Origin: Lathyrus oleraceus
Lineage: Eukaryota > Streptophyta > Magnoliopsida > Fabales > Fabaceae
Direction: 5' to 3'
Length of the DNA: 64,000 bases
Assembly: GCF_024323335.1 (NCBI RefSeq)
Contig: NC_066585.1
Span: forward strand, 345,283,846 to 345,347,845
In this document: positions 1-11,265 of the stretch, one piece after another
Position numbering within the stretch: the first letter of the stretch is position 1
Layout of the letters: every line of letters begins with the position of its first letter
Made by a program: the position numbers and the translations under genes
Notes under the pieces: generated by a model
Told to the model about the DNA's origin: nothing
Databases searched by the model: none
The model's input: the letters and a program-made list of their open reading frames with translations, nothing else

Positions 1-222
1 GGTTGTTTTTCGCCGATGCGACACATAGGTTATTCATCTAGGGTTTCTAATACGCAAGGCCTGTTCAAGAGTGGAGGGTTCATCCACACTGGTCAGGACG
101 AGGAGGTTGCTGCCATCTTGGAAGAGGACGAAGAGGATTCTGGCAACTTCATCATCCCTGGGGGAATCTGCAATAATTGGGTCACTGTGGATATTCCAAC
201 AGTTATCCATAAGTCAAAGTAA
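1..222 (+). pseudogene. C-terminal tail of gag-pro polyprotein, element 1
   Basis: This is an open frame running in from the left edge and ending at a TAA at 220-222. It encodes an acidic run (EEDEED) followed by a Trp and the tail DIPTVIHKSK. Element 2 (35411-35611) and element 3 (27073 onward, minus) have the same layout: an acidic run, a Trp, then a short tail ending at the intron donor. No protease motif is in view. The frame start is outside the window. The last codon overlaps the putative splice donor, so in a spliced transcript the stop would be removed. Confidence 0.65.
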
Positions 223-482
223 TGTTCATTGTGTTTAAAAACCCTCCTCCCATGCCAAAAGGAGGAGTGATGACATTGTTGGCGCATAAATACAATGATA
301 TTTTCATTCAATAGATTCATGTTAAATATTTGTTTTTTCCAATTATTTTCCCTTTATGTTTTGGCATGAAATTGGTGATCACATAAAACCTCAAAAAATA
401 AGAATAAAATAAATCTTTTCATTTGCATAATGATTTGCCTTGTTTGAATTCTAAAGCTTTCATATCCAAAATCATTATGCGG
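219..482 (+). other. Putative Ogre intron between gag-pro and pol (dead acceptor)
   Basis: The donor is AAA|GTAATG at 218/219, and its GTAA contains the gag-pro stop codon. By alignment with element 2 (ATGCAG|A) the acceptor should be ATGCGG|G at 480-483, so the obligatory AG is GG here. The length, 264 bp, is close to 269 bp in element 2 and 259 bp in element 3. Joining 218 to 483 keeps the reading frame into pol. Splicing between the protease and reverse transcriptase regions is published for Ogre. Its loss in this copy is my inference. Confidence 0.6.
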
Positions 483-3400
483 GTTGATCAAACCCATTGA
501 ACATAATGACCCAACACCATCTCCCAACTTTGAATTCCCTGTATTTGAGGCGGAAGAAGATGATGTTGAAGAGATTCCTGACGAGATTACCCGTCTACTT
601 GAGCATGAAGAGAAGATCATTCAACCACATCTTGAGAATCTGGAAACAGTCAACTTGGGGTCTGAAGATTGTATGCGAGAAGTGAAGATTGGGGCACTCT
701 TGGAAGAATCTGTTAAGAAGGGGTTGATTGAATTGCTACGAGAATATATTGATGTATTTTCCTGGTCATATGAAGACATGCCTGGTTTAGATACAGATAT
801 TGTGCAACATTTCCTGCCTTTGAAACCTGAGTGCGTGCCTGTGAAGAAGAAGCTCAGAAGAACTCATCCTGATATGGCAGTAAAGATCAAAGAGGAAGTT
901 CAGAAGCAAATTGATGCGGGGTTTCTGGTGACTTCTACATATCCTCAATGGTGGCCAATATTGTGCCTGTGCCTAAGAAAGACGGAAAAATCCGAATGTG
1001 TGTGGACTATAAAGACTTGAATAAAGCTAGTACGGAAGATGATTTCCCTCTACCACACATTGATATGTTGGTAGATAATACAACTAAATTCAATGTCTTC
1101 TCATTTATGGATGGATTTTCCGGATATAATCAGATTAAGATGGCACCCGAGGATATGGAGAAGACAACATTCATCACACCTTAGGGAACATTCTGTTATC
1201 GAGTGATGCCCTTCGGTTTGAAGAACGCCGGAGCCACGTATCAACGAGCTATGACCACCTTGTTTCATGATATGATGCACAAGGAGATCGAGGTATATGT
1301 TGACGATATGATCGCTAAGTCAAGAACGGAAGTTGAACATGTAGAGCACTTGTTGAAGCTTTTTCAGCGTTTGAGGAAGTATAAGCTCCGTCTAAATCCC
1401 AACAAGTGTACATTTGGAGTCCGTTCCGGCAAGTTATTGGGCTTTATTGTTAGTGAAAGAGGTATTGAGGTTGATCCTGCAAAGGTCAAAGCAATACAAG
1501 AGATGCCTGCGCCCAAAACTGAGAAGCAAGTCTGAGGTTTTCTTGGCCGCTTGAATTATATTTCCAGATTCATATCCCACATGACTGCCACATGTGCGCC
1601 GATATTCAAGCTCCTCCGGAAAGATCAGTCCCATGATTGGACCGAGGATTGCTAGAAAGCTTTTGACAGTATTAAAGAGTATTTGTCTGAGCCTCCGATC
1701 CTGTCTCCGCCCGTGGAAGGAAGACCATTGATTATGTATCTGACTGTTCTTGAAGACTCAATGGGTTGTGTCCTTGGTCAGCAAGACGAATCAGGAAAGA
1801 AAGAATATGTTATTTACTACTTGAGCAAGAAGTTCACTGATTGTGAGTCTCGATACTCAATGCTTGAGAAAACATATTGTGCTTTGGCTTGGGCTGCTAA
1901 GCGCCTACGTCAGTATATGTTAAATCATACGACGTGGTTGATATCCAGAATGGACCCAATCAAGTATATCTTCGAGAAGCCTGCTTTAACAGGAAGGATT
2001 TCCCGTTGGCAGATGTTGTTATCTGAGTATGATATTGAGTATCGAGCTCAGAAGGCTATTAAAGGTAGTATCTTGGCTGACCACTTGGCACATCAGCCGA
2101 TTGAGGATTATCAGTCAGTTCAGTATGACTTCCCAGATGAGGAGATTCTGTATTTGAAAATGAAAGATTGCGATGAGCCTACGCTCGATGAAGGGCCAAA
2201 GCCTGGTTCTAGATGGAGTATGGTGTTTGATGGCGCTGTAAATCAATATGGAAATGGTATTGGGGCAATGATTATTACTCCTCAGGGCACACACATTCCC
2301 TTTACAGCAAGGCTAACTTTCAAATACACGAATAATATGGCTGAATATGAGGCCTGTATTATGGGATTGGAGGAGTGCATTGATCTTAGGATCAAGCATC
2401 TTGATGTATATGGTGATTCGGCCCTCGTTGTTAATCAGATTAAGGGTGAATGGGAGACGAATCAGCCCGGCCTCATTCCATATAGGGATTATGCGAGGAG
2501 AATTTCAACGTTCTTTACTGAGGTTGACTTCCATCATATTCCTCGAGATGAGAATCGGATGGCAGACGCTCTTGCTACACTTGCTTCAATGATTGTGGTT
2601 AAACTTTGGAATGAAGTTCCCAATATCACTATGATGCGCTTGGACAGACCAGCTCATGTATTTGCAGTAGAAGAAGTAAAAGGTGATAAGCCATGGTATT
2701 ATGATACCAAGTGTTTCCTTCAGAACCAGTCTTACCCGCCTGGGGCATCTATGAAGGATAGGAAAACTCTGAGGAGATTATCAGGAAATTTCTACCTCAA
2801 TGGTGATGTGCTTTATAAGAGAAATTTCGACATGGTTCTGCTCAGATGGGTGGATAGACACGAAGCAGACCTGGTGATGACTGAGGTCCATGAGGGTTCA
2901 TTTAGTACTCATTCCAATGGACATGCCATGGCTAGAAAGATATTGAGAGCAGGCTACTATTGGCTGACAATGGAGTCTGACTGCTGCAAATATGTGAAGA
3001 AATGCCATAAGTGTCAGATTTATGCGGATAAGATTCATATTCCCCCGACACTTCTGAAAATGTGATTTCATCACCATGGCCTTTCTCCATGTGGGGAATT
3101 GATATGATTGACATGATAGAGCCAAAAGCGTCTAATGGACACAGATTTATTCTCGTAGCAATTGATTACTTCACCAAATGGGTTGAAGCAGCATCATATG
3201 CAAATGTGACTAGGCAGGTAGTCGTGAAGTTTATTAAGAATCAACTCATATGCCGATATGGTGTGCCAGATAAGATCATTACTGATAATGGATCTAACTT
3301 GAACAACAAAATGATGAAAGAGTTGTGTAGTGAGTTCAAGATCGCGCATCACAATTCTTCTCCCTATAGACCCAAGATGAACGGGGCTGTTGAAGCTGCT

Positions 3401-3943
3401 AATAAGAATATCAAGAAGATTATCCAAAAGATGGTTGTCACGTACAAAGATTGGCATGAGATGCTGCCATTTGCTTTACACGAATATCGTACATCTGTCT
3501 GCACTTCAACAGGGGCAACCCCTTTCTCTCTTATTTATGGCATGGAGGTTGTGCTCCCAGTAGAGGTGGAGATCCCATCAATGAGAGTCTTGATGGAAGC
3601 CAAGTTGACTGATGCTGAATGGGTTTAGAGTCGTTATGACCAGTTGAATTTGATAGAAGAAAAGAGATTGACCGCCATGTGCCATGGTCAATTATATTAG
3701 CAAAGGATGAACAAAGCTTTTGACAAGAAGGTCAAGCCTCGTGTGTTCCGAGAAGGTGACCTTGTGCTTAAGAAAGTCTTGTCTTTCGCACCCGATTCCA
3801 GGGGCAAGTGGACTCCAAACTATGAAGGTCCATATGTTGTTAAGAGAGCCTTTTCAGGTGGTGCTTTGATACTTACAACTATGGATGGGGAGGATTTCAC
3901 TCGTCCTGTGAATTCAGATGCAGTCAAGAAATACTTCGCCTAA
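483..3943 (+). pseudogene. pol (RT, RNase H, archaeal-like RNase H, integrase), element 1, degenerate
   Basis: This is the polyprotein for reverse transcription and integration. In order: an acidic linker (484-720), RT with YVDD at 1296-1307, the RT-linked RNase H region (about 1720-2060), a second RNase H with FDGAVN near 2226, an E in MAEYEA near 2345 and GDSALV near 2412, an HHCC integrase finger (about 2860-3035), and an integrase core with D at 3101, D at 3284 and E at 3392. A basic C-terminal domain ends in KKYFA at 3943. It is broken by a frameshift near 945, stops at 1182, 1533 and 1653, a frameshift at about 3062, and stops at 3626 and 3698. Several look like single-base nonsense changes (TGG to TAG, CAG to TAG). 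Domain order fits Tat-lineage gypsy elements. It cannot make a functional polyprotein. Confidence 0.93.
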
Positions 3944-3963
3944 AATAAAATTAGAATAACTCG

Positions 3964-4116
3964 CTAAGTTGAAAACCCGAAAGGGTGGCTTAGGCAAAAA
4001 TGAGCGTCTCGGTGGATTGAAAACCCGAAAGGGCGATCTAGGCAAAAGTTAGAAACCTAAATAAATAAATAAATAAATGTATCCCGATAGATTGAGTACC
4101 CGCCTAGGGCAATCTA
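3964..4116 (+). ncRNA. Three tandem hairpins after pol, element 1
   Basis: Three stem-loops lie at 3964-3993, 4013-4040 and 4088-4116. Each has an outer stem (CTAAG/CTTAG, TGGAT/ATCTA with one G-T pair, TAGATT/AATCTA), a run GAAAA or GAGTA, and an inner CCC/GGG stem. In the first two the inner stem closes a GAAA loop. Each hairpin is followed by GGCAAAA. Elements 2 and 3 have the same arrangement with compensating changes in the outer stems. This could be an RNA signal for the 3' UTR. Function is inferred only from conservation and covariation. Confidence 0.5.
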
Positions 4117-4139
4117 GGCAAAAATTAGGGATTTGGCAA

Positions 4140-6697
4140 GTAACTGCACCCTGGCAAGACTTTGTTCTACAACTGTCATCCGTTAGAGATTCTTGCTCAT
4201 TCGTCATCAACCAAAGCTTCAAATACATTGGATTCAGAATTGGTGGAGAAATGGTCATTATGTTCAATGTATCCCTTTTCCAATATATATCACCAAATTA
4301 CAATTTATAAAGATCTATGGAGTCTTGCCATTCGCAAACTACCATCCCATCAAATAAATTTGAGCCTTTATCCAATTATTTGCACTCTTATTTATTTCTA
4401 TCCAACAAAGGTTTTGCATGTTTTATTGAAAAAAGTATCATTGTTTTAAATAATCGAATTTTTCATAAATTTGTTTTTAAACAAAGCGAACATTCACAAT
4501 GACGAAAGGATACTTAAGAGATCTTCAGTGCTCTCCCAAGGATGGTATGATCCCCAACAGGGTAAGACATTTGTTCATATTCCTGGCATGCTTGTATCCT
4601 CTTCCTACCAGAGCCTTTTGTGGTTTTCCTACCAAGCAGAGTGTGTGGTAAGACATTCATCCTTCTTTCCTCCTCAGCAGATGTGATCCCTTTGGTAGTA
4701 CGGTATTTGGTGGTTGTTCCCCACGGATTCCCCCCTCCTCAGATCGGTTCCCCAGTAGAGTTGCTTATGCGGCGGATTTTATCTGTGCAATAAATCCTGT
4801 CCCCAGCTGGAATCACTGATGTTCATTCCCCTACAGAGATCTTTGCTTCCTGGTATCACTTGCCATCATCAGATTGGATACTCTCCGGTGAACCTGGCTT
4901 TCTCTCTTGAGATGTAGTACCGGATGTTTGTGTACTTATTCTTTGGAGTTGTTTGTGTTAGAAATGTCTGTTTGTCAGCATTCATCATACATAAACCATG
5001 CATGCGTGCATATAGTTTTCAAACATTCAAATATTCATGATTGCATTCTTTGCCATATATCTTTGTTTGTTATCCCCTGCTAGTGGGTAATACATTTCCC
5101 AAGCAGATGTCGGTGTCTGATCTCCCCATGTAGAGTCAGCCCCTTAAGCAGAAAGTGTTTATCTTTCCTTCCATATTCCCCACCGAGTTATATCCTCGTG
5201 GATGATGGTTGTTTCTGTTCCTTCCCAACATATATTGGGATGGATTTCCCTATTGAGTTATATCCTCACTAGGACGAGTTTTGATTCAGCTTGCCTCTTT
5301 AGTTTGATCCTAGATTGGCCTTTTGCGACTATTTCCTGCGCTTCACTGTGGTAAATGAATAATTGCTCAGTAATTAGTAATCATTCATCTTATCCCCGGC
5401 AGAGTCTGTGGTTTTCTACCTTTATACCGGTAGTTGTAAACCCTATTTCATCCCCTTGCAGAGTTAACCTTTTGTTCATCCTAATCGATGACGGTTACTC
5501 TTCCGTGGTTTTCTATCCAGTATCCGATAGATGTAATCCCCTCCTTGACGGTTATCATTATCCAATAGTCGGTGTTGATATTCCCTCATTCTTTTGGATT
5601 ATTGCCCTGATTAGGCAGTTTATCCCCAGCAAGTCATCTTTAATATACCGGTTGCCGGTAATGTTGTTGCTCCCCTTGAATGGTCATCATTATATACCTA
5701 GTTTCGGTATCCCGATGCCTTTCTCTCTCGGTCGATTTATCCTTTATTAACCCAGTAGCCGGTTGTGGATAATCTTCCATGCGAGTATATTATCTACGTT
5801 CTGACGGTAATAGATAATATATCTCATGCACTCCTTGGTCGAAGCCTTTTGTTCTTCCCCAGTTGAGTAAGATTCGTATCCCTTTTTGGGAATTGAATGT
5901 CCATCCCATAATCGAGTTTGCTTTTAACCCTCTTTTGGATGATGAGTGTCTTGGGAATATTCCCCAATTCACGTTTTGGTCGGTCACCTATTATATGCCC
6001 AGTAATCGGCATCCCTGGTGTTCCCTCCTTCTGCTCCCTATTATGACTTTTTGTCCCCTGTGGAGTCAGAATCCCTGAGTTGAAATATACCTTTTAGGTC
6101 TTCCTCAGACGTTTTGGATGTTTGATGTCTCTCACCCTTATACCGGTCTTAGATATTCATTCTCCTGGAGCATGTTTTTCCCTCACCGTGATGCCGGTGG
6201 GATCACATGATCTCTTTTTGAGCTTATTACCCAGTAACCGGTAATACCTCATTTGTTATTTCCTCAGCTGAGTCCTTAGTGGACATCCCCACCTGAGTCC
6301 TTACCGAGGTATCCGTTATGGATAACTTTGTTGTATTAGCATATTCCCCAATACGTGCATCTTCGAGTCAGCTCGAGTCTTTCCATTGATTTATTTCATG
6401 GATTCTCTCCGTGTCTCTCACCAAGTTTCAAGTCGTGACCTGCTCACGCGTTTTCATCCCTTTACTCCCCGGTAGAGTCTCTGCCCATAGAATGAATTAT
6501 TCATAGGGATTGTCGATTTCCTCCTGATCTTTGCCTTTGTGGACGCATATCCCCATAGAGTTTTACCATTTGCATATATACATTTGCATCATGAGGTCTC
6601 TTAGGGACCAAAATTCGTCTCTTTGTTATTATTTAAGCTCATTCTACCTCGTCGAAACAAAGATTTTAACCTTCACTCCTCCGGCTAGAATGACCTT
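4140..6697 (+). repeat. 3' UTR with PBS-complementary degenerate repeats, element 1
   Basis: There is no credible coding sequence here. The strand is rich in scattered motifs of the form TCCCCAGCAGAGTC. Clear examples are near 4550, 4749, 4801, 5121 (CCCCATGTAGAGTCAG), 5391 (CCCCGGCAGAGTCTG), 5452, 5626, 5850, 6051, 6463 and 6551. The motif is the complement of the primer site used by this lineage (TGGCGACTCTGCTGGGGA at 14002). Spacing is irregular, tens to about 200 bp. The 5' LTR and PBS of this element are outside the window, so self-complementarity is inferred from its relatives. Confidence 0.6.
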
Positions 6698-6710
6698 AAA
6701 TAGGGGCATC
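6698..6710 (+). promoter_or_regulatory. Polypurine tract, element 1
   Basis: AAATAGGGGCATC lies immediately upstream of the LTR start TGTAAGACCC. Plus-strand DNA synthesis starts at such a tract. The same position holds AAACAGGGGCAGT in element 2 and TGAATAGGAGCAGC (minus strand) in element 3. Confidence 0.7.
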
Positions 6711-9700
6711 TGTAAGACCCCAATTTTGGCCCTAAGATCCCTCATGGCATCATAACATTGCATTTGCAAAGCCTCAAGGATCATAAGCATCTTGGTTCCC
6801 TTTACCTTTGGGTAGGATCTCTTGTGAGTGGTTTGAGATCACCAAGCATGCTTGAATTGTATATTATTTCTTTTCTTATTTTGATTACTAACCTAAAGCA
6901 CAAAAAATAAGTCACTAACTTTTTTTTGTTTGTAGCTTAAGCAATCACAAGGTCAAGAGCTTCAAGGAGATCCTTTGTGCAGAGATATGGCCAAGTGAAG
7001 ATGAGAGCAAGCATGGTAATGGTTCCCAAAGCCCTCATCCATCAAATATGCCTCCCTAGCATCTCAATTCATCATTTTGATCAAAGCAAGTCAAAGGGTT
7101 TGAGGTTTGTTCCCCAAAGAAACCCTAATTCATCTGTGCACCACAATGCCTTGCTCTTGAAGCAACCTCAGCCCATGATCAAATGAAATCAAGGGAAGTT
7201 ATTTAATTCATCATTTCATGCATATTTGAACTTATTTGAGTGTCCTCAATCATCAATTCATCAAGATATGAGTCATGGACTTGAGAAGTTGATCAGTCAA
7301 TTCATCTGATTATTTTGAAATGCACTGAGACCTAACTTTTTATGTGTTGGTCAAATGGAGATGATCCCAAAAGCAAAAATGTTCTTAAGGACAATATGAA
7401 CAATTTTCATGTTCATAAAAAATTCATTTTAAGCTTGGAAGATCATCTCCCATTCCAAGACATTATAGGTCATTTTGACTGAAACCCTAATTCTGGGTCA
7501 ACTTCCCAAGGACATAACTCATTCATTTTTTATGATTTTGAGGTGTTATCAAATGCATTGGAAATCTTAAGATGTCTACTTCAAATGTTATGTTGAACAA
7601 AATTTCAAAGTCTCAAAGGAAATACATGTGATAATGCAAAACATTATAGGTCACTTTGCATAACATGTTGAAACTCATTATACAAGCTTGTGCATTGCCA
7701 ATTCCACGACCATTTCAGCTCAGTTATGCTTCAGAGTGCATTTGGCATTGAATTTGGGCCTTTTGAATGATCATGCAAGCCCATGCAATGAATATCCAAT
7801 TCCATGCACACGACTTTGATCACACTCACCTTGCCTTTCCATCTATAAATAAGAGCCTCACTCCATTCAAATTTCATCCATGAATCAACCTGAAATGCTG
7901 CTGAACTGAAAACCTAACCTCTCACCAAAGGAGCTATTTCACTTTTCTTCAATTTTTTTAGATTTAAAATTCAACTACATCTGGTTGAATCTTTGGATCT
8001 AAAGCTCCTAGACCTTCATCCTTTAGCCCATTGCACTTCTGTTTTGCCAAAGGAAGCAAGGAAGCAAGCTCAAATCTCCAAAATCCAAGGTTGTTCTTCA
8101 ACTGGTTTTTTCTATGAAACTCACAAATTATTGATCTATTTGCTTGGATATTGTGTTGGCTGAAGTCCTCTTCATAGAGGCAATTGTTTTGAGTGCTTAA
8201 TTGTTGAAATCCATGAAGTTCACTTGAACACCACAGAATTTCCATCTCTGATTTCTCTCAATATAGAGATCTAGAGTGGAATTTAGTGGTACAGGGATGA
8301 TGTACATCATCCCAGCTTTCCAATGATGTATGGATCGTGTATTTTGGTTAAGCTTTTGAAACCTGCAAATGTCACCAGAATCTTCATGCTCACCAGAGAA
8401 GAAGGTGGCTCCGATGACCGTCCCTTTGCCAGATGCATTGTGGACCGTTGGATGCTTTCTCCAGTTTATATCACAACCGTTTGATCTTATGACTTTTAAT
8501 AATGCCATGTGTGATGCTGTTGACTCAAGTACACCATGCGCACGCGTCTCCATGCCTTCAGATGTGTCACCTCAATTAATGAATCCAGATCTGACGCCTC
8601 TGGATTTTTGGCATTTTCTATTTTTTGATTTATTTTCTTTTATTCCCATTATTTTCAAAAATTCATATCTTCTTCATTTTAATTCCAAAAAATATGGGAC
8701 CAATTGCATTCTTCTCCAAATAATTTCTAGTTTCTAATTTTGATTTTTAATATTTTTTAATTTGTCATTTGATATTTTTTGTGAATTTTCTCTTTTCTAG
8801 TTATTTTTAATTCATTTTAAATAGTTCTTGATATTCAAAAAATACAAAAATATTTTCCTAACCTATTTGAATGATGATGAATCTATGAAAAATACTCTCA
8901 TCAATTTTTTAATTGATTTGAGATTTATTTGAGATTTTAGTTCAATTAGGTTATTTTTATTCATTTTTTATTGATTAAAAATAGTTTCTGACTTTTAAAA
9001 ATGCTGAAATTTTTTGTCAAACTTTGTTTGACCTTATTGAACTTAGGATAAATCACTTGGACCTTTCAAGGTTGATTTATAGTGATTTTGAAGTTTGACC
9101 TTTCTTTTATTTTTAATTCAAGTTTATTTTAATATTAAAAATGCCAAAAGTATTTTGCTTATTATATGACCTCCAATCTTCATCTCATTTCTGATTTCTC
9201 ATTGTTTGACTTTGACTTTCAATGTCATTTGGTCAACACACATGGATTGGTACATTTTATTGCACCTTATGCACTTTATTCTTTCCATTTTCCTTTTCCA
9301 TTATTCCTCTCTTTCTTCTTCTTCTTTTTCCTTTTTGGTCAATGAGTTGAAGGTTAATAAGTTAGCATTGATTAGGGAGACTTAACCTTCCTTGATTCAA
9401 ATATAATTCATCTTGATCAATTGATCAAGTGAATGGCTTTGCATTAAGGATAGGTTGTTTCCTAAACCATGCAAAAGACTTAAACCAATATAAGATCAAT
9501 TCTCTTCTTCTTTTTGGCATGGCAAGTTGTTGGAACTTGATTCACTAATGAAGACTTCTAACTTGTGTTGTTGCCTACATTATTATTGACCGACCTCAGA
9601 TAGTTGTGACTTCTACATAAGTCCAATTACGATTGCTTAACATAGCGCTAAATTTGCCTTATGGCACACTAACTACTAACACTAACCATTAACAATTAAC

Positions 9701-11265
9701 ATTTACTTTTTGCCCTTTACTTTTAATGCAATATACTATTCTTGCACATATTATCCATTTGCTTTTCCATTTGCTCATTTGAGCACATGTTTATGTTAAT
9801 TCCATTTGCCTTTTGCTCACTTGAGCACATAATTGTGTATATACTATTGTGCTTGTGTTTTGTCTGTTTGTTGTGAACCAAATGCAAAGAATTGGACAAA
9901 TGGAATTAGACTTTAGGATTTTCCCTATGAAAATTTGGAGTCAAAGAGCAACTAGGCATTAGGCCTTTAGAGTGCTATAAAAAGTCAAAGAGCAACTAGG
10001 CATTGGGCCTTTAGAATGCTTAAGCTTGAAGATGAACATTGAAAGGACCCTATTCTAAACTCCCTCTTGTCCATTCTTTGATTGTATTATAGAATCTTTT
10101 GATGTGTGTTTTCTTGTGCTAGGGTTTCCAACTTGAGCTTAATTGAGGAACCATTACCATGAGCTTCCAAGAGAGAGAGATCCAAGATACATTGAGGAGT
10201 CTTTCCAAGAGTTCATTTGACTGTTGATTGCTTGAGTTTATGCTTATGTGATTGCTTATTCCAAAGGATGGGAGCTACTTGGATCATCAATATGATCTCA
10301 AGAGAGGAACTCCATTGTGGTTTTGTTTCTTATTCCTTACCCCTTTGCATGCTTAGGACTTTAGCCTTTCTTCTTCTTCTCTCCACTCTAACCCAAGCCA
10401 AAACTTTTGCGCAAACATCTAACTCTTGTTTTCAACCTTAGAAACCTAAGCCTTATGCTTTTGATTTTCAAACTTTCTTTTCATAATACTTATTTTGAAT
10501 TGAATCTTAAGTCAACGTTGACCTTATTTTGTGAATACTTTTCATTTGTAAATATAACTCACTCAATTGCTTTTTGTGGTTCCAATGACCATTTGTGTTA
10601 AAGCTTTTCATAAACATTAGCTATTAGGTTTGAGTTATCCTAGAGGTTGATATAATACTTACCTGTATCCTTAGTGATGGACTAGGGTTATTATAAGTCT
10701 TCCATGCTTATTATAGGGTTAACCTCTCACTAGCATGTTGAAGCTCTCCTCATATGATGGATTTGTGGTTTTAGGTTGAGTTTTCTCCCTTTGATAACAA
10801 AAGACCTTAAGGCTTTTGGATCAATCAATTCACCAACTCATTTTGAGATTTTTACCCCGAACTACAAGGTTTTGATCCTAATCTTTTTTAAGATGGTATG
10901 TAGGCAATGGGTTTATCCATCAAAACACAAAAAATGTAAATAACTTGTATATTCTCTTCTCATCTCTTCAATCATGTTTGCACAAACAAATTTTCACAAA
11001 ACAACAACCTCACCACAAGTATGAAAAAGGCTCCCTAGGAGTACCTAGGATGTTTTGGGTGCCTAACACCTTCCCATTGCATAACCAACCCCCTTACCCA
11101 GATCTCTGACTCTCTTTTACTAGTTTTTGATTCGATAAAACTTTTAGGTTTTTGTTCGCTTTCTAACCATTCCTTTGGATAAATAGAAGTGCGGTGGCGA
11201 CTCGACTTGTATGATTTACCTTGGATTTAGTCAATATCTTTAATGGTAACGAATACCCCGTTACA
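6711..11265 (+). repeat. 3' LTR of element 1
   Basis: The LTR is 4555 bp and runs from TGTAAGACCCC to GTTACA. The last about 230 bp closely match the LTR end of element 2, including the block with GCGGTGGCGACTCGAC and TGGTAACGAATACCCCG. The LTR at 61656 begins with nearly the same 30 bases, so the two belong to related subfamilies. The interior is AT-rich and non-coding; ORFs inside it are short and unsupported. Confidence 0.93.
7844..7851 (+). promoter_or_regulatory. TATA box in element 1 LTR
   Basis: TATAAATA lies about 1.1 kb into the LTR. The related LTR at 61656 has TATAAATA at 63170 in the corresponding place. This probably marks the U3/R boundary. Confidence 0.55.

Larger units (their letters stand above)
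1..11265 (+). mobile_element. Element 1: Ogre-like Ty3/gypsy retrotransposon, 3' part
   Basis: The 5' LTR and most of gag lie before the window. What remains is the gag-pro tail, an intron, a broken pol, a 2.8-kb 3' UTR, a polypurine tract and a 4.55-kb 3' LTR. The LTR runs TGTAAGACCC...TTACA and ends at 11265. From 11266 the sequence is colinear with the middle of element 2's 3' LTR (from 42214), so this element inserted into element 2's 5' LTR. Assignment to Ogre/Tat rests on LTR size, the two RNase H domains in pol and the intron between gag-pro and pol. The 5-bp target duplication (CATTT or similar at 11266) cannot be checked because the left end is outside the window. Confidence 0.92.
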
